This document shows, piece by piece, positions 51,684 to 59,870 of a stretch of 64,000 nt of DNA. This DNA comes from Arthrobacter sp. MMS18-M83. GTDB lineage: Bacteria > Actinomycetota > Actinomycetes > Actinomycetales > Micrococcaceae. Below the pieces are notes generated by a model. It worked only from the letters and a program-made list of their open reading frames with translations. It ran no database searches and was not told the DNA's origin. The stretch covers positions 62,001 through 126,000 of the forward strand of contig NZ_CP113343.1 in the NCBI RefSeq assembly GCF_026683955.1, given 5' to 3'. Both the position numbers and the translations under genes were made by a program. Positions within the stretch are counted from its first letter, which is position 1; every line of letters begins with the position of its first letter.

Positions 51684-52168
51684 CAGCATTGCATAACTCG
51701 GTGAATCGCGGATCGCTCACATGGGCGGTCCGCGATTCATTGCTGCGCTACGTCACGGTGATCGCCCGCGGTTCATACCAGATGGAGGGTGGAGCCACCG
51801 TCACCGACGACGGCGCATTCACCTTCCCGCTGCGCAACGCGGTGCACGTGGGGAATGAGTGGCGCTTGTCATTCGAAGGTTCTGTGCGCTTTACGGCGCA
51901 TCACGGTTTCCTCGATGTCAGAATCGCCGATCCCGAAATTGTCACCGGGCCCGTGGACGGGGTTCTTTCCGTCCGCACCGGCGATGACGGGACGTCGACC
52001 ACGGCCGTTGCCGCGACGGGCGCGGAAGAGCTTGGGCGCGACGGCACCGATATCGTCTGGACGGCGAACCTCCATCTCCTGGAAACCGGCGTCGAGCTTT
52101 TCGGTGGCGTGTACCCCGTGGGAACCGACCTGGCTCCGCTCAACATTCGCGCCTCACTAGACTCATAG
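51680..52168 (+). CDS. HtaA-domain protein without signal peptide
   Basis: The product is 162 residues and consists of one HtaA-like domain: GSLTWAVRDSLLRYVTVIARGSYQMEGGA, FTFPLRNAV, LSFEGSVRFTAHHGFLDVRIADPEIV. HtaA domains are known from secreted heme- and hemoglobin-binding proteins of corynebacteria. Here there is no signal peptide, membrane anchor or heme transporter gene. It is locked into a catabolic operon by a 4-base overlap upstream, with TetR two bases downstream. It may therefore be an enzyme or a carrier of a hydrophobic or heme-like ligand inside the cell. Function unknown. Confidence 0.7.
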   Translation: MTALHNSVNRGSLTWAVRDSLLRYVTVIARGSYQMEGGATVTDDGAFTFPLRNAVHVGNEWRLSFEGSVRFTAHHGFLDVRIADPEIVTGPVDGVLSVRTGDDGTSTTAVAATGAEELGRDGTDIVWTANLHLLETGVELFGGVYPVGTDLAPLNIRASLDS

Positions 52169-52170
52169 GC

Positions 52171-52848
52171 ATGTCCCAAACTTCAGTTGCGTCCAGGCCG
52201 TCCGGCGAGCGAAAAAACATACGCGGCCAGGCAACACGGCAACGCATCCTCACCGAGGCAGAGCGACTCTTCGCACAGCACGGCATCTCGTCAGTGCCGC
52301 TGCGAGACATCGGCAAGGCTGCGGGGCAACGAAACCACGCGGCCGTGCAGTACCACTTCGGCGAGCGTGAAGAGATCGTGAAAGCGATCATGGAGTACCG
52401 CGGCGCGCAGAGCGAAGTCAGCCGCGTCGAGATGGTGGCAAGCCTCATGTTAAGCGGAACTACGCCGACCGTGTCCGACGTCGTTAGCGCCTTCGTGCGC
52501 CCGCTCGCCATCCACTTCCAGCCCGACAACCATTACCTTCCCTTCCTCTCCCTCTACATCACCGAAGAGGGTGGATATGAAGGGCTCACCGGGGTGCATG
52601 TCGGCGCCGCGGTAATCACGCTCCGCACACTGCTGGGCAAGCTTGTGCCCGAGATTCCCGAGGCGGTGCTCGACGAGCGCTGGTGGGTGACACTTACGAG
52701 CACTGTGCACGCACTCGCCCGGTACCACACGGCCCAGCGCAAACGTCAACACCTTCCCGCAGGGATCGAGGCGCTCGTCTCGGACCTCATTACATACCTG
52801 AGCGCCGGACTTGCGGCGCCGGTCGCGGAAGACGACCCCCGAAAATAG
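52171..52848 (+). CDS. TetR-family regulator
   Basis: The product is 225 residues. The N-terminal HTH reads RGQATRQRILTEAERLFAQHGISSVPLRDIGKAAGQRNHAAVQYHFGEREEIVKAIMEYR, closely TetR-like (usually 'YHFGSKEELL'). It begins two bases after the HtaA-gene stop and is the last gene of the unit, so it is probably autoregulated and may fine-tune the operon next to the IclR. A strong hairpin follows. Confidence 0.9.
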   Translation: MSQTSVASRPSGERKNIRGQATRQRILTEAERLFAQHGISSVPLRDIGKAAGQRNHAAVQYHFGEREEIVKAIMEYRGAQSEVSRVEMVASLMLSGTTPTVSDVVSAFVRPLAIHFQPDNHYLPFLSLYITEEGGYEGLTGVHVGAAVITLRTLLGKLVPEIPEAVLDERWWVTLTSTVHALARYHTAQRKRQHLPAGIEALVSDLITYLSAGLAAPVAEDDPRK

Positions 52849-52853
52849 GAAAC

Positions 52854-52877
52854 GGGGCCTGCGCGAACGCAGGCCCC
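52854..52877. terminator. Bidirectional-type hairpin after TetR
   Basis: GGGGCCTGCG and CGCAGGCCCC form a perfect 10-bp stem around CGAA, in the 45 bases between the converging TetR and SDR genes. There is no T-run on either side, but stem strength and location support a terminator. Confidence 0.65.
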
Positions 52878-52893
52878 GAAACTGGCTTAACGC

Positions 52894-53835
52894 CTACGCC
52901 AGATGCGCCATGAACCTCGCGCCCCAGTCATACGTCCCCGTGGGCACGTAGTAGCCGCTCTGGTCGTTGATCTCACCCCAGTGCGCCACGACATCTTCAA
53001 TGGTCGGAACCCCCTCGCCATCGTCCAGCCAACCCGGTGTAAAGCCCATGAACCAGCGGGCGAAGCGCTTCGCGCCGGCGACGAGGATCTCACCATTGAC
53101 CCCGCACGATTCGTGGGCGAGGTAGGCGACCATCGGCGAGACGAGATTGGTCTGCATGGCCTGAACGCGCGCTGCGTCCATCTGGTTGGCCGAGACGATG
53201 TTCGGCTTGTCGGCTGAGGGACTCGGCCTGGTAACCGAATTCGGCGCGACGCAGTTGACGAGGATGCCCTTCGCTGCGGCTGCCACCGCGAGGCTTCGAG
53301 TGAAGCCAATGAGTGCCCCCTTCGCCGTCGCATAGGCAAGGTTATCGGGCAGGCCCAGCATTCCGGTCGACGTCGTCGTGATAATGCGGCCGTAACCCTG
53401 CTGCTCCATATAGGGCCAGGCCGCGCGGGTCGTATGCCAGGTGCCGCGGAGGTGCACGTCGAGCGTGAGCTCAAGGTTTTCGGCGTCGGCATCCGGGAAG
53501 GTCGCCCAGCGCGAGATGCCCGCATTGTTCACGACGATGTCGACGCGGCCGAACTCGCGAATGGCGGTCTGGACGAGCGCATGGCAGCCCTTCTCGCTGC
53601 CGACGTTGTTCGTATCGGCGACCGCCATGCCGCCCGCAGCGACGATCTCGCTTACGACCTCGTTGGCGGGCCCGGCGTCGCTCCCTTCACCCTCTTTCGA
53701 GCCTCCGAGGTCGTTCACGACAACCTTCGCGCCGCGTTCAGCGAGCAGCAGGGCATGCGCGCGGCCCAGGCCGCGGCCGGCCCCCGTCACTATGGCAACA
53801 CGTCCGTCGAATCGTAGGTCAGGGGTGGCGTTCAT
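52894..53835 (-). CDS. SDR-family dehydrogenase, 17-beta-HSD4-like
   Basis: The product is 313 residues, longer than classical SDRs. Cofactor motif TGAGRGLGRAHALLLAERGAKVVVNDLGG resembles the dehydrogenase unit of multifunctional beta-oxidation enzymes. NNAGIS, Ser in TTTSTG and YATAK complete the catalytic set. The ATG at 53835 has AAGGAGA seven bases upstream. The extra C-terminal 50 residues (FARWFMGFTPGWLDDGEG...) are of unknown role. It is divergent from the Baeyer-Villiger monooxygenase and may make the ketone that enzyme uses, or act on a 3-hydroxyacyl-CoA. Confidence 0.9.
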   Translation of the reverse strand: MNATPDLRFDGRVAIVTGAGRGLGRAHALLLAERGAKVVVNDLGGSKEGEGSDAGPANEVVSEIVAAGGMAVADTNNVGSEKGCHALVQTAIREFGRVDIVVNNAGISRWATFPDADAENLELTLDVHLRGTWHTTRAAWPYMEQQGYGRIITTTSTGMLGLPDNLAYATAKGALIGFTRSLAVAAAAKGILVNCVAPNSVTRPSPSADKPNIVSANQMDAARVQAMQTNLVSPMVAYLAHESCGVNGEILVAGAKRFARWFMGFTPGWLDDGEGVPTIEDVVAHWGEINDQSGYYVPTGTYDWGARFMAHLA

Positions 53836-54012
53836 GGTTCTCCTTTGAAATAGCCGTGGATCAGATTTCATCACAGCTGCTCAAAAATATCAATCGAGAA
53901 CTGTCCGAAAATTCCTGCTTTCCCGGCACGCCGTTGTAATTATTGAGCGTTAGTGCTTGAATTATGTCCGGTGGTCGCCAGAGAGGCACCGATTGAGTAG
54001 GAGTGAAGTCAA
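53836..54012. promoter_or_regulatory. Divergent promoter region, SDR / BVMO
   Basis: The 177-base gap is distinctly AT-richer than its surroundings (53880-53970), as expected for promoters. It should hold start sites for both directions. I could not fix -10/-35 pairs. GAGTAGGAG (53995-54003) is the ribosome site of the monooxygenase gene. Confidence 0.45.
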
Positions 54013-55656
54013 ATGGCAGAACAGACCAGCAGCGACGTCGATGTCGAAGTACTGGTGATTGGCGCAGGTGTTGTCGGCATCTACGCGCTCCAGCGTGCGC
54101 TTGAGGCCGGGTTCTCGGCCCAGACGCTGGAGGCGGGAGAGGGCGTCGGCGGCGTCTGGTACTGGAACCGTTACCCCTCCGCTCGCTTCGATTCCGAAAG
54201 CTACACGTACGGCTACATCCACTCCAAGGGCCTCTTCGACAAGTGGCGTTGGGAGGAGGAGTTCGCTACCCAGCCCGAGATCGAGCGCTACCTCAACTTC
54301 GTGGTGGACCACTTCGACCTGCGGGGGCACATCCGCACGGGCCAGAAGGTCGTCTCGGCAGTGTGGAACGAGGTGGACACGGCATGGACAGTGTCGACCG
54401 AGAAGGGCGAAACCATCCGGGCACGCTGGGTCGTCTCGGCGACCGGCGGTCTCTCCGTGCCGAACTACCCCGACCTGGATGGCCTTGAGGACTTCAAGGG
54501 GCAGGCCTGCCACACCGGCGCCTGGCCGCAAACCCCGGTCGATTTCACGGGAAAGCGGGTTGCCATCATCGGCAACGGGCCGAGCGGCGCGCAAATCCTG
54601 CCTGCCATCGTTGACCTGGTCGAGTCCGTGGACCTCTACCAGCGCACCCCGACCTGGACGACACCGCTAAACAACGCGCCCATCACCGATGAGCGCCACG
54701 CGTGGCTTATCAAGAACTTCGACGAGATTGCCGGGAAGCTGGGATCCCCGGCGAACCCGACCGGCTTCCTGCACGAGCCCGCTGGCAAGTTCTCGACCGA
54801 CGACTCCTTCGAGGAGCGGCAGGCCTTCTACGAGAAGGTCTGGAACAGCCCGGGCTTTGGCAAGCTCACTACCAACTACTACGACATGACAACGAACCGC
54901 GAGGTCAACCTCGAGTTTTGCGAGTTTCTCGCCAACAAGGTCCGCAGCATCGTCAAGGATCCCATTACGGCCGAACGGCTGATCCCGAAGGACCACCTGT
55001 TCGGCGCGAAGCGCCCGCCGTTCGTCTCGCACTATTACGAGTCGTTCAACAATCCGAGGGCCTCGCTGATCGCGCTCAGGGAGACGCCAATTGTGCGGGT
55101 CGACGGGACCGGCATCGAAACGACCGAGGGGCATCGCGAGTACGACATCATCGTCTTCGCCACCGGCTTCGACTTTGGTACCGGCGCCCTCACGCGCATG
55201 GGCATCAAGGGCCTCGACGGCCTCGACCTCAGCACGGACTGGGAAGACGGCCCCGCGGACTTCGGTGGGTTCAGCGCACACCAGCTGCCGAACTTCTTCT
55301 TCCCTGGCGGGCCGCACGGCGCCGGCGGTGGCAACTACCCGCGCTATTCGCAGGACCAGATCGACTGGATCACTGCCACCCTGATCTACGCGCGTGAGCA
55401 CGGCTACGAGCGTTTCGAACCGACCGCCGAACAGCAAGAAGGGTGGATGAACATGATCGAGACCCTCGCGCCCAAATCCATCTTCTCGGCAGAGCACAGC
55501 CACTACTACGGCGCGAACGTCGAGGGCAAGGTGCGCAAGTTCCTGCTCAACCCGGGCGGACGCGCCAAGCTGCACGAGATGCTGGGCGAAATGACCGCAA
55601 CCGGGAACTACGGCGGCGCGTTGTCGACCGTGCGCGAGCGTGTGAGCGCGGTATGA
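54013..55656 (+). CDS. Type I Baeyer-Villiger monooxygenase
   Basis: The product is 547 residues, the cyclohexanone-monooxygenase size class. FAD-binding GAGVVG (18-23), the Baeyer-Villiger fingerprint FKGQACHTGAWP (residues 161-172, fitting FxGxxxHxxxWP) and the NADPH-binding GNGPSG (187-192) are all intact, as is the FATGFD motif late in the protein. It would insert oxygen next to a cyclic or linear ketone, making a lactone or ester, with NADPH and O2. Members with GVWYWNRYPSARFDSES at this position act on cycloalkanones, terpenoid ketones and steroids, so the exact substrate is open. Confidence 0.95.
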   Translation: MAEQTSSDVDVEVLVIGAGVVGIYALQRALEAGFSAQTLEAGEGVGGVWYWNRYPSARFDSESYTYGYIHSKGLFDKWRWEEEFATQPEIERYLNFVVDHFDLRGHIRTGQKVVSAVWNEVDTAWTVSTEKGETIRARWVVSATGGLSVPNYPDLDGLEDFKGQACHTGAWPQTPVDFTGKRVAIIGNGPSGAQILPAIVDLVESVDLYQRTPTWTTPLNNAPITDERHAWLIKNFDEIAGKLGSPANPTGFLHEPAGKFSTDDSFEERQAFYEKVWNSPGFGKLTTNYYDMTTNREVNLEFCEFLANKVRSIVKDPITAERLIPKDHLFGAKRPPFVSHYYESFNNPRASLIALRETPIVRVDGTGIETTEGHREYDIIVFATGFDFGTGALTRMGIKGLDGLDLSTDWEDGPADFGGFSAHQLPNFFFPGGPHGAGGGNYPRYSQDQIDWITATLIYAREHGYERFEPTAEQQEGWMNMIETLAPKSIFSAEHSHYYGANVEGKVRKFLLNPGGRAKLHEMLGEMTATGNYGGALSTVRERVSAV

Positions 55657-55703
55657 CGCCTGCCCCGCCCGAAAAGCCCGTTCCATACGAAAAGGAGAAT
55701 GAA

Positions 55704-56039
55704 ATGACCGATAACACACTGCCACCACGCGAGATGCTGCTGGCGCTCGTCAACCCCGTGGAGGACCGCGACGAAGCGTTCCGCCCCTGGTACTGGGAGA
55801 CACATATACCTGAGGTGCTTGGGCTTCCCGGCTTCGTGGCGGCCCAGCGCTACCGCGCCGCCACGGACGCGCCCGCTTCGGTCTCGCACCAGTACGCGAC
55901 GATCTACGAAGTCGAAGGATCTGCAGCCTCTGCCCGCGACATGCTGTTCGGGGCTGGCCTCGGCATGAGCCCGGACCTCGATCTGGGCACCATGGTGTTC
56001 GTTCCTTTCGTCGCAGAAGGGAACCCCGTCCTCCCATAG
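55704..56039 (+). CDS. Small dimeric alpha-beta barrel protein (EthD-like)
   Basis: The product is 111 residues. The start EMLLALVNPVEDRDEAFRPWYWETHIPEVLGLPGFVAAQRYRA follows the pattern of EthD/stress-response dimeric alpha-beta barrels (beta strand, helix with 'W...HIPEVL.LPGF', strand). AAAGGAG precedes the ATG at 55704. It follows the monooxygenase gene by 47 bases. Such proteins in catabolic clusters are isomerase- or carrier-like; EthD is needed for ether cleavage by a P450 but its reaction is unknown. No function is assigned. Confidence 0.75.
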   Translation: MTDNTLPPREMLLALVNPVEDRDEAFRPWYWETHIPEVLGLPGFVAAQRYRAATDAPASVSHQYATIYEVEGSAASARDMLFGAGLGMSPDLDLGTMVFVPFVAEGNPVLP

Positions 56040-56090
56040 AGGCTCGGGACCACGAGCGCAAGATAGTCAGAAACTTAGGAGAGAATAAGC

Positions 56091-56141
56091 ATGGTTTTAA
56101 GCAGCAGGCGGCCCGGCGGGCCGTGGGGACTGGCCCGGTGA
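56091..56141 (+). CDS. 16-residue leader ORF overlapping the SDR start
   Basis: The ORF MVLSSRRPGGPWGLAR has the ribosome site AGGAGAG seven to nine bases upstream. Its stop overlaps a GTG start of the SDR gene by 4 bases (GTGA at 56138). The layout matches the leader before the paralogous SDR at 50286. It may couple translation or be a former N-terminus lost through a frame change. Confidence 0.45.
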   Translation: MVLSSRRPGGPWGLAR

Positions 56142-56893
56142 GCGCGATGACACGAGTCGCGGTGGTGACCGGGGGTGCTTCCGGCATCGGCAGGGCGATT
56201 TCCACCCGGCTCGCCGACGAGGGGTACGCCGTTGCCGTCCTGGACGTAAACGGCGAGGGCGCCGAGCTCGTCGCCAAGGAGCTGTCCGCGGCAGGCGGCA
56301 AGGCGGTGGGATACCAGGTTGACGTAAGCGATCGAGCCCAAGTCGACCATGCCATCGAGAAAGCCCGGGGCGAGCTCGGCCCCATCGGAGTGCTGGTCTC
56401 CAGTGCAGCCGTGGCGGTCCAGGAGCCTTTCGCCGAAATCACGCCCGAATCCTGGAACCGCGTTCTCGCCATCAACCTGACGGGCACCTTCAACTGCGTC
56501 CAGTCCGTGATCCACGACATGGTGGACGCCCAATGGGGCAGGATCGTCCTGATCTCCTCCGTGAGTGCCCAGACCGGAGCGCCGAGCCTGGCGGCCTACT
56601 CGGCCTCGAAGGGCGGCGTGATCGCACTGACCAGGACCCTGGCCCTGGAATACGCATCCTCAGGCCTGACCGTCAACAGCATCGCTCCCTCCGCGATCGA
56701 CACACCGGCCCTACGCAAGAAGCAGGAGGCAGGGATACTTCCACCGAGCGATGTCCTGGGGAAGGGCCTTCCTGTCGGGCGCATCGGCACGGGCGAGGAC
56801 ATCGCCGCTTCCTGCGCGTTTCTCTGCTCGGATCAGGCCTCATTCATCACCGGACAGATCATGGGCGTCAACGGTGGCACATTCACCGGGTGA
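56138..56893 (+). CDS. SDR-family dehydrogenase (paralogue of the gene at 50286)
   Basis: The product is 251 residues if it starts at GTG 56138 (248 from ATG 56147). Cofactor motif TGGASGIG, catalytic Ser in LISSVSAQ and YSASK, and end GRIGTGEDIAASCAFLCSDQASFITGQIMGVNGG. Length, motif spacing and many blocks (NLTGTFN, IDTPALRKKQEAG against IDTPSVEKKRAAG) match the SDR at 50286. The SDR core thus appears twice in the island, each next to an IclR paralogue. Confidence 0.9.
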   Translation: MSAMTRVAVVTGGASGIGRAISTRLADEGYAVAVLDVNGEGAELVAKELSAAGGKAVGYQVDVSDRAQVDHAIEKARGELGPIGVLVSSAAVAVQEPFAEITPESWNRVLAINLTGTFNCVQSVIHDMVDAQWGRIVLISSVSAQTGAPSLAAYSASKGGVIALTRTLALEYASSGLTVNSIAPSAIDTPALRKKQEAGILPPSDVLGKGLPVGRIGTGEDIAASCAFLCSDQASFITGQIMGVNGGTFTG

Positions 56894-57167
56894 CGAACTG
56901 CCACTGATTGAGTACTGCGCGGGGGCCGGCGCGTTTCCTGCCCGCCGTTGGATCAGATACGACGACTGGTCTTGTGTTCTCGGACAGGAGGTCGAGATCC
57001 GGCGCGGGCCGAAGACTGTCCGGCGCGGCCGTGTGGACATGGTCTCCGAGGACTCCTCAATCGTCTGGATTGCCGGGGACCATGCCCAGGCACGCGCGCT
57101 CTACATGAAGGACGACGGGTACGAGGCGTGGGTCAGCCCGCCCTGCATCCAGACGATGGGACCCTGA
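56892..57167 (+). CDS. Small hypothetical protein or fragment
   Basis: An open frame reading IEYCAGAGAF, then RWIRYDDWSCVLGQEVEIRRGPKTVRRGRVDMVSEDSSIVWIAGDHAQARALYMKDDGYEAWVSPP has natural composition and a beta-rich pattern (a small SH3-like barrel is conceivable). No ATG, GTG or TTG sits at a sensible place; only the end of the SDR gene overlaps in another frame. It is either a fragment of a once longer gene or starts at a rare codon. Function unknown; start uncertain. Confidence 0.35.
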   Translation, partial: DELPLIEYCAGAGAFPARRWIRYDDWSCVLGQEVEIRRGPKTVRRGRVDMVSEDSSIVWIAGDHAQARALYMKDDGYEAWVSPPCIQTMGP

Positions 57168-57274
57168 CTTTCACCGCCTGCGGCATCGTAGCTGCTTGCG
57201 ATGCCACAGGTCTTCCATTCACCACAGCACCGACGTTCCACCAATAGGAACATCCAAAGAAAGAAGGTCGTGCA

Positions 57275-58105
57275 ATGACCAGTTTCGTACCAGGAGAGGT
57301 AGCCGTGGTAACCGCCGCGGGAAGCGGCATCGGGAAGTCGCTTGCCCTGGCGTTGGCGGCCCGCGGGCTCAAGCTCGTGATTGCCGACATCGATTCGAAC
57401 GGATTGGAGGCCACCCGCGATGAGCTGAAGTCATTCGACACCGAAGTCCTCGCGGTGCCCACCGACGTAACCGATGCAGAATCGGTCGACAGGCTCGCGC
57501 GCACAACTCTTGAGCATTTCGGCACTTTTGACCTCATATGCAACAACGTCGGGGCCGCCAATGCCCAGCGCCCGTCCTGGGAGATCAGCCCGGATGCCTG
57601 GCAGCGACTGCTTTCCCTGAACCTATGGAGCGTCATCAACGGGATCCGTGCCTTCGTGCCGCACATGGTCGAAAAGAACCACGGCCATGTGCTGAACACG
57701 GCCTCCATGTCCGGCCTGTCCATCGTCCCGGGCATCGCCGACTACATCGTAACCAAGCACGCCGTCGTCGCACTCACCGAGACGCTGCGTGCCGAATTGG
57801 ACGCATCGGCGCCTGGCGTCAGCGCCACCGTCCTCTGCCCGGGCATCGTCCGCACGCCCATGAGCGCGGCCATCGAATCCGAGCGCGTCGAGAACGCCGC
57901 AGGGTCCTCCGCAAGAAGAGGCTCCATCCCTGCCGTTCCGGCCATAAACCCCCACGACGTGGCAGAGAACGCACTCGCGGCCATGGAAGCCAACTATCTC
58001 TACGCGGTGCCAGCCATCGATCCTCTGATGCGGATCCGTCCCACGGTGGACCGCCTGCTCCAGGAAGTATCCAGCCAACCTCGAGCCATAACGGCCCATC
58101 CCTGA
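57275..58105 (+). CDS. SDR-family oxidoreductase
   Basis: The product is 276 residues. Cofactor motif TAAGSGIG, NNVGA core, Ser in TASMSG, catalytic YIVTK. The end is extended beyond the classical form (MRIRPTVDRLLQEV). This branch, with HPxxVAEnALxAmeaNyLYavP-like ends, is common in actinobacterial catabolic clusters for steroids and terpenoids. AAGAAAGAAGG is at the ribosome-site position. It is the fifth SDR of the island and the most divergent. Confidence 0.9.
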   Translation: MTSFVPGEVAVVTAAGSGIGKSLALALAARGLKLVIADIDSNGLEATRDELKSFDTEVLAVPTDVTDAESVDRLARTTLEHFGTFDLICNNVGAANAQRPSWEISPDAWQRLLSLNLWSVINGIRAFVPHMVEKNHGHVLNTASMSGLSIVPGIADYIVTKHAVVALTETLRAELDASAPGVSATVLCPGIVRTPMSAAIESERVENAAGSSARRGSIPAVPAINPHDVAENALAAMEANYLYAVPAIDPLMRIRPTVDRLLQEVSSQPRAITAHP

Positions 58106-58319
58106 GGCAATCGGGGGCGCCCCAAGGCGACCCGGCGCGGGCCATCCATCCCGAACACGGCCGCCCGTCGGAAAGGTATCTCTTAACTCACTTACGCCCG
58201 ATGCTTCGATTCTTCGTCAGAACGCGTGTCCTGTTGAGTAGACTCATCCAGAATGACTTCGAACTGAGACGATTTCGCTAAGTCGTAGCAGGGAGATGTC
58301 GGAGAGTCCTGGAGGGGCA

Positions 58320-59174
58320 ATGAGTACGAACGAGACGGCTGCCGAATCGGAGCCGGTGGCGGACAGGCAGCGGCATCCGCTGGCCCGCGGTATCGAGCTG
58401 TTGACCATTATGGTCGACACGGGCGAGGATTCCTACGGTGTGCGCGAACTGGGTTCCCTCATGGGTGTCAGTGCGAGCACTGCCCACCGGCTGCTCACGG
58501 ACTTGGAGAAGCTCGGGATGGTCGGGCGCACGCCCGATGGCGCGTATCGGCTTGGGCTCGAGTTCCTGCGGCTTGCCTGGGCGACGACGGCCCGTCTCCC
58601 GCTCGAGGAGGCGGCCGCGGACATCCTCGGTGAACTCACCGCGCGCACCGGAGAGACCTCGTTCTTCGGCGTCTACAACGAACAGCGCCGGCAGATGATG
58701 TTCACCCACACGGTCGAATCCCCGCACCCTTTGCGCTACGTGCTGCGCAAGCACACCTGGCTGCCTCTCCACGCGGGCGCGAGCGGGCTCGCAATCCTCG
58801 CCTTCCTACCGGATGAGACCCGGCAAGAGATCTCCCACGGCGCGCTCCCCGCAGTGACTGCACGCACCCTCGTCGACCCCGATCGACTCTCCGAGCGACT
58901 CGAGGAGATCCGCCGGGACGGCTACGCCATCTCGCACGGCGAGCGAATCGACGGCGCGATCGCCATCGCCTCCCCGGTGTTCGGGCTCTCAGGCAACCTC
59001 GTCGTCGGCGATGTCGGCATCACAGTCCCCGAAAGCCGCTTCGACAGGGGCGCCGAATCCAATCTCACACGCCTCGTCAGAGACTCCGCCGCAGCCCTCA
59101 CCGCCCGGATCGCGAGCTCCCGCGTAGCCACTCGACGCCAGCCCACTGAAGTGCTAGCCAAGAATTCTGACTGA
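58320..59174 (+). CDS. IclR-family regulator (paralogue of the gene at 49210)
   Basis: The product is 284 residues. HTH GVRELGSLMGVSASTAHRLLTDLEKLGMVGR; effector domain PLHAGASGLAILAFLPDETR and DGYAISHGERIDGAIAIASPVFGLSG. The ATG at 58320 (MSTNETAAESEP) follows GGAGGGG. It is closely related to the IclR at 49210 and, unlike it, lies downstream of and parallel to the catabolic genes. It may sense a related ligand and regulate the BVMO unit or the MFS gene that follows. Confidence 0.92.
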   Translation: MSTNETAAESEPVADRQRHPLARGIELLTIMVDTGEDSYGVRELGSLMGVSASTAHRLLTDLEKLGMVGRTPDGAYRLGLEFLRLAWATTARLPLEEAAADILGELTARTGETSFFGVYNEQRRQMMFTHTVESPHPLRYVLRKHTWLPLHAGASGLAILAFLPDETRQEISHGALPAVTARTLVDPDRLSERLEEIRRDGYAISHGERIDGAIAIASPVFGLSGNLVVGDVGITVPESRFDRGAESNLTRLVRDSAAALTARIASSRVATRRQPTEVLAKNSD

Positions 59175-59220
59175 AGGCGACACCTTTCGGGGCAACCCAC
59201 TCGCGCCTGTCCAAGATCTT

Positions 59221-59492
59221 TTGAACCATCGCTTCGTCGAACATTGTTACCAATTGACTGGTCCTTTCGACGCCGATCATGCCTGGCTTGCCGCGGCGCT
59301 GCTGCTTCGCCTGGACCGGGTCGGGGCAACGGAAGCAACTGGCTCACCTCGGCACTCGTCGAGGCAGCCGCGTGCGCCGCGCGCAGCAAAAACAGCTACC
59401 TTTCGCCGCAACAGTCCCGGGCCCAGACCCGACTGGCGGTCACCAAACTGGAACGTCTAGGCCACACTGTCGTCATCGACCCAGCGGCCTGA
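59221..59492 (+). pseudogene. IS110-type transposase remnant with internal deletion
   Basis: Fragments in shifted frames match an IS116/IS110/IS902-type transposase: DADHAWLAAALLLRLDRV (against 'DHHAFMLAKMLARVD'), then WLTSALVEAAACAARSKNSYL (against 'WLRAALVEAAxAAARTKxTYL'), and finally TKLERLGHTVVIDPAA before the stop at 59492 (against 'QLEALGHTVTLTPAA'). The stretch between the last two is deleted. It is a degraded IS scrap with no function expected. Confidence 0.55.
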
Positions 59493-59870
59493 ACCGCGGG
59501 GCCCTTCCCTCCGAAGTAGCTCCTCCGGAGGGAACGTATTCGGAAACTGCTGCACGGATGATGCAGATGGCTGCTGCAAAGAGCATGTCCTCCCCACGCC
59601 GCGCGAGCCTGGCCGCGGCCGTCGGCCTTCCGGCCCTGATCAAGTTGCCCAACAACCAGTCCGAGGCAACGTGGGCCCGCCAGGATCAGGACGCGCGCTT
59701 GACATTGGGCACAGCGGTCGACCCGGAACGGCGCGTCGCGCTCTTGACAGGGCACTTTGACGGTGACAGCATGGTGCAAATCACACAACGAAACCCTCGT
59801 TTCGCTAAAGAGAACGCTTTCACATTCACTAACAAGTTTCACATTCACTAACAAGGAAGTTAGGAACGAA
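59493..59870. other. Intergenic region upstream of MFS gene
   Basis: No gene is supported here. The final part holds the 19-bp tandem repeat and AAGGAAG ribosome site of the MFS gene. The rest is unassigned sequence following the IS scrap. Confidence 0.5.
59818..59855 (+). repeat. 19-bp perfect tandem repeat before MFS gene
   Basis: TTTCACATTCACTAACAAG occurs twice in direct succession (59818-59836 and 59837-59855), 16 bases before the MFS start. It is likely an operator (two copies of a regulator site) or a recent slip duplication. The last bases of the second copy touch the ribosome site, so binding there would block translation initiation or early elongation of RNA polymerase. Confidence 0.8.
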
